Positions 4,876 to 7,137 of a stretch of 7,137 nt of DNA are shown piece by piece. The notes under the pieces are model-generated. The model was given only the letters and a program-made list of their open reading frames with translations. It searched no databases and was not told the DNA's origin. Source of the stretch: Pseudomonadota bacterium (GTDB taxonomy: Bacteria; Bdellovibrionota; JAFGOL01); assembly GCA_026390535.1 (NCBI GenBank), contig JAPLFT010000205.1, positions 1-7,137 on the forward strand. The letters are read 5' to 3'. How positions within the stretch are numbered: position 1 is the stretch's first letter; every line of letters starts with the position of its first letter. Position numbers and translations under genes: made by a program.

Positions 4876-7137
4876 ATGCATATACTTTGGGGATTGTTTT
4901 TAACTGTTGCAAGTGCATTGGGTAATCCCGGAGCATCGGGAGATTATACAACATTTCCCGCTTCCTATGGTGTAGGAACAGTTGTTCCATCAAGATATTC
5001 AAACTTCAAGACAATAGTAACAGAGCATTTTGATATTCATTATCCAGGTGCATCCAAGGAAAAATTCTTCGTAAGCAAAAATATGGAAATGATAGCCAGA
5101 CTATCTGCCGTATATCTTGAGGAAGCATTTGAAAAACTGACAAAGGAATTGAAATCAAAACCATATCTTCGTGTACAGATCGTTATAGTTGATAATACGG
5201 ATTTTCATAACGGCTTTGCAACACCGGTCCCTCAAAACACCATATACATTTATGCTGTACCCCCGATGGTCTATATGACTATCTCCGAATATGACAACTG
5301 GTTAAGAGAGACCGCATTCCACGAACTTACTCACATAATAAATCTTTCAACAACCAGAGGCTATACTGTTCCATTAAGGGCGATCTTTGGTACCGTGGTT
5401 GCCATAAACGGACTTTCTCCTCTTAATTTTATAGAGGGTGACGCCGTTTTTGAAGAAACAAATATGAGCAAAAAAGGGCGCGGGCGTTCCACGTTCCTTC
5501 ACACAATGATGAGAACTACGGCGTATGAAAAGACCCTGAATTCAGATTCTTTATATTCCTTGTCTATTACCCCGTATATTCTGGACAAATGGCCCGTAGG
5601 GAATGTCCCGTATTTATACGGATATCTGCTTATGGAGCATGTAGCAAAAAAATACGGCCTTGATACCCCGGGCAATATATCAAAACACAACGCCGGTGTT
5701 ATTCCATATTACCCGAGTTTTTCTTTCGAAAAATTCACAGGTAAGAGTGTGCCGGCACTGTGGGAGGAAATGCTTGAGGAAAAAAGAAAATTTTATGCGA
5801 AGTGGATAGATGATATATCAAAGAACGGGGAAACAAAGGTAGAGCCAAAAACAAATGCGGGTTTTATAAACATGGAGCCGGCATTGTCTCCCGATGGTAA
5901 ACTGCTGGCCTATTACCTGAACGATCCCAACAAGAACAACCAGATAGTTATTCTGGATCTGGAAAAGAATAAGCAAATAAATTATGTAAAAACTGATTAC
6001 GCGTCATTCATAAAATGGCTGGATAACCAGACAATAATCTATAACGATGAGACGAGTGATGTAGGAAGTGATTATTACACAGTAGAAACCTTTGATGTTA
6101 CAAAGTGGAAATCAAAGTCTATTTCAAACAGTGAGAGAGTTCTCTATGCCGGTGTTATAAATAAAGACGAGATCTGTACTGTAAGGGCTAAAACCGGAAA
6201 AATGGACTTAAATATAGAAAAACTCGTTGGTGGTAAGCTTTTCGTTCAAAAGACAGTTTATTCATCCCAGTATCTTTCAAGACTCTCAAATCCGTTCTGT
6301 ATAAAAAAAGACAGCGGATATGAAATATATTTTGTGGAAAAGGAAATAGATAAAAAAGAACACCTGGTAAAACTGGACAAGGACGGCAATAGGATAATCC
6401 TTCACGAAACTACTGGAAGCATCAAGGGTTTTATTGTTAATAAGGATAATATAGTATTTATAGACGACCCTGATGAGGTTTTTAATCTTTACAGGATGAA
6501 ACTTTCATCAGACGGCACTGTTTTACCGGACAAAATAGAGAAACTCACAAACCTGATGAGCGGAGCCTTTGATGTTGAGACAGCAGACAGGGATGATAAT
6601 AAAAGTTTTTATATAACATATTACACCTCCGGCGGTTTCAGGATCGGAACAGTTCAGACGGAAAAAGAAGAGCAAAAAAATCCTGAAAACTTTACCGTTG
6701 ATAACCTGCCGGTAAGGGATGAACAAAAAAATAACATCCCTCAAATGGAAAGAAAAAGTTATTCCGGCCTTAAGGCCATGGTACCAAAAACGTGGATACC
6801 TTCATTTTCTTTTGTAGATGCCGGATACATAATAGGTGCCATAACCTATGGATCGGATTCTCTCTTCAGGCATCAGTATCTTCTATCAGGTGCTTATGAT
6901 TCTAGAACTAAAAAACCGGTATTTGGAGCCACATATTCAGAACAATCTTTTTACCCTACGTATTCAATCTCTGCCTATCATGAGAACACATGGATATCCG
7001 ACGGACAGATAATCCAGGAATTCAAAGCTAGTCTGGATGTATCCGTCCCATTGAATACACATTGGTTTATATTAACCGGTTTAACTTACGACTACAGAAC
7101 TCTTGATTTCTTGAGTGAAAGGACAAAACGTAACGGC
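4876..7137 (+). CDS. Exported zinc metalloprotease / TolB-like propeller / outer-membrane barrel fusion (3' end outside window)
   Basis: 754 residues are visible, open to the right edge. The start is ATG at 4876, directly preceded by an in-frame TGA and by AAGGTG four bases upstream. Residues 1-16 form a short hydrophobic signal peptide (cleavage likely near ALG-NP); no lipobox Cys is present. Residues about 45-310 are a peptidase MA-like gluzincin domain: HELTH (149-153) supplies two His ligands and the catalytic Glu150, and Glu187 in FIEGDAVFEE is the likely third zinc ligand. The FG..VAIN.LSPL loop between them is also typical of such proteins. Residues about 325-600 look like a TolB-type beta-propeller (ALSPDGKLLAYY at 336-347, then repeated short strands). 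After a linker (PKTWIP, 637-642), residues 643-754 alternate polar and hydrophobic residues with aromatic ends, as in the first strands of a surface-antigen-type barrel. A role in cell-surface proteolysis or envelope maintenance is inference; the substrate is unknown. Confidence 0.85.
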   Translation, partial: MHILWGLFLTVASALGNPGASGDYTTFPASYGVGTVVPSRYSNFKTIVTEHFDIHYPGASKEKFFVSKNMEMIARLSAVYLEEAFEKLTKELKSKPYLRVQIVIVDNTDFHNGFATPVPQNTIYIYAVPPMVYMTISEYDNWLRETAFHELTHIINLSTTRGYTVPLRAIFGTVVAINGLSPLNFIEGDAVFEETNMSKKGRGRSTFLHTMMRTTAYEKTLNSDSLYSLSITPYILDKWPVGNVPYLYGYLLMEHVAKKYGLDTPGNISKHNAGVIPYYPSFSFEKFTGKSVPALWEEMLEEKRKFYAKWIDDISKNGETKVEPKTNAGFINMEPALSPDGKLLAYYLNDPNKNNQIVILDLEKNKQINYVKTDYASFIKWLDNQTIIYNDETSDVGSDYYTVETFDVTKWKSKSISNSERVLYAGVINKDEICTVRAKTGKMDLNIEKLVGGKLFVQKTVYSSQYLSRLSNPFCIKKDSGYEIYFVEKEIDKKEHLVKLDKDGNRIILHETTGSIKGFIVNKDNIVFIDDPDEVFNLYRMKLSSDGTVLPDKIEKLTNLMSGAFDVETADRDDNKSFYITYYTSGGFRIGTVQTEKEEQKNPENFTVDNLPVRDEQKNNIPQMERKSYSGLKAMVPKTWIPSFSFVDAGYIIGAITYGSDSLFRHQYLLSGAYDSRTKKPVFGATYSEQSFYPTYSISAYHENTWISDGQIIQEFKASLDVSVPLNTHWFILTGLTYDYRTLDFLSERTKRNG

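Noticed and set aside
5499..6744. Minus-strand open frames (5499-5690 and 6523-6744) within the protease-barrel gene
   Set aside because: They are antisense to a continuous 754-codon frame with clear domains; no start signals or family resemblance.

Overview
The window is 7.1 kb of AT-rich bacterial DNA with heavy use of ATA (Ile) and AGA/AGG (Arg) codons. It looks chromosomal. A secreted metalloprotease-propeller-barrel protein with a signal peptide points to a diderm (Gram-negative type) bacterium. I cannot name the phylum from the sequence; an uncultured or poorly sampled lineage is possible, but that is a guess.

Layout. (1) Positions 1-324, + strand: the C-terminal end of a divergent MutS-family ATPase whose start lies left of the window. 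(2) Positions 325-4569, - strand: a compact three-gene cluster read in the order rlmN, mutS, DUF218 (SanA/YdcF-like) membrane protein. Gaps are 20 bases between rlmN and mutS, and an 11-base overlap between mutS and the DUF218 gene, so co-transcription is likely. Its last stop codon directly abuts the stop codon of the converging MutS-like gene. (3) Positions 4570-4875: a 306-base divergent intergenic region, most of which (about 4604-4821) is one long imperfect palindrome. (4) Positions 4876-7137, + strand, running off the right edge: a large exported protein with a gluzincin-type zinc protease domain (HELTH), a TolB-like beta-propeller and the beginning of an outer-membrane beta-barrel.

How the genes fit together. 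RlmN (rRNA/tRNA adenine C2 methylation, translation fidelity) and MutS (mismatch recognition) are housekeeping fidelity functions that appear to share a transcript. The DUF218 protein probably acts in the envelope and may be only a passenger. The divergent protease-propeller-barrel gene is an envelope/surface protein with no evident link to them. The least explained piece of DNA is the palindrome between the divergent genes, which could be a MITE-like foldback element or a structured regulatory region.
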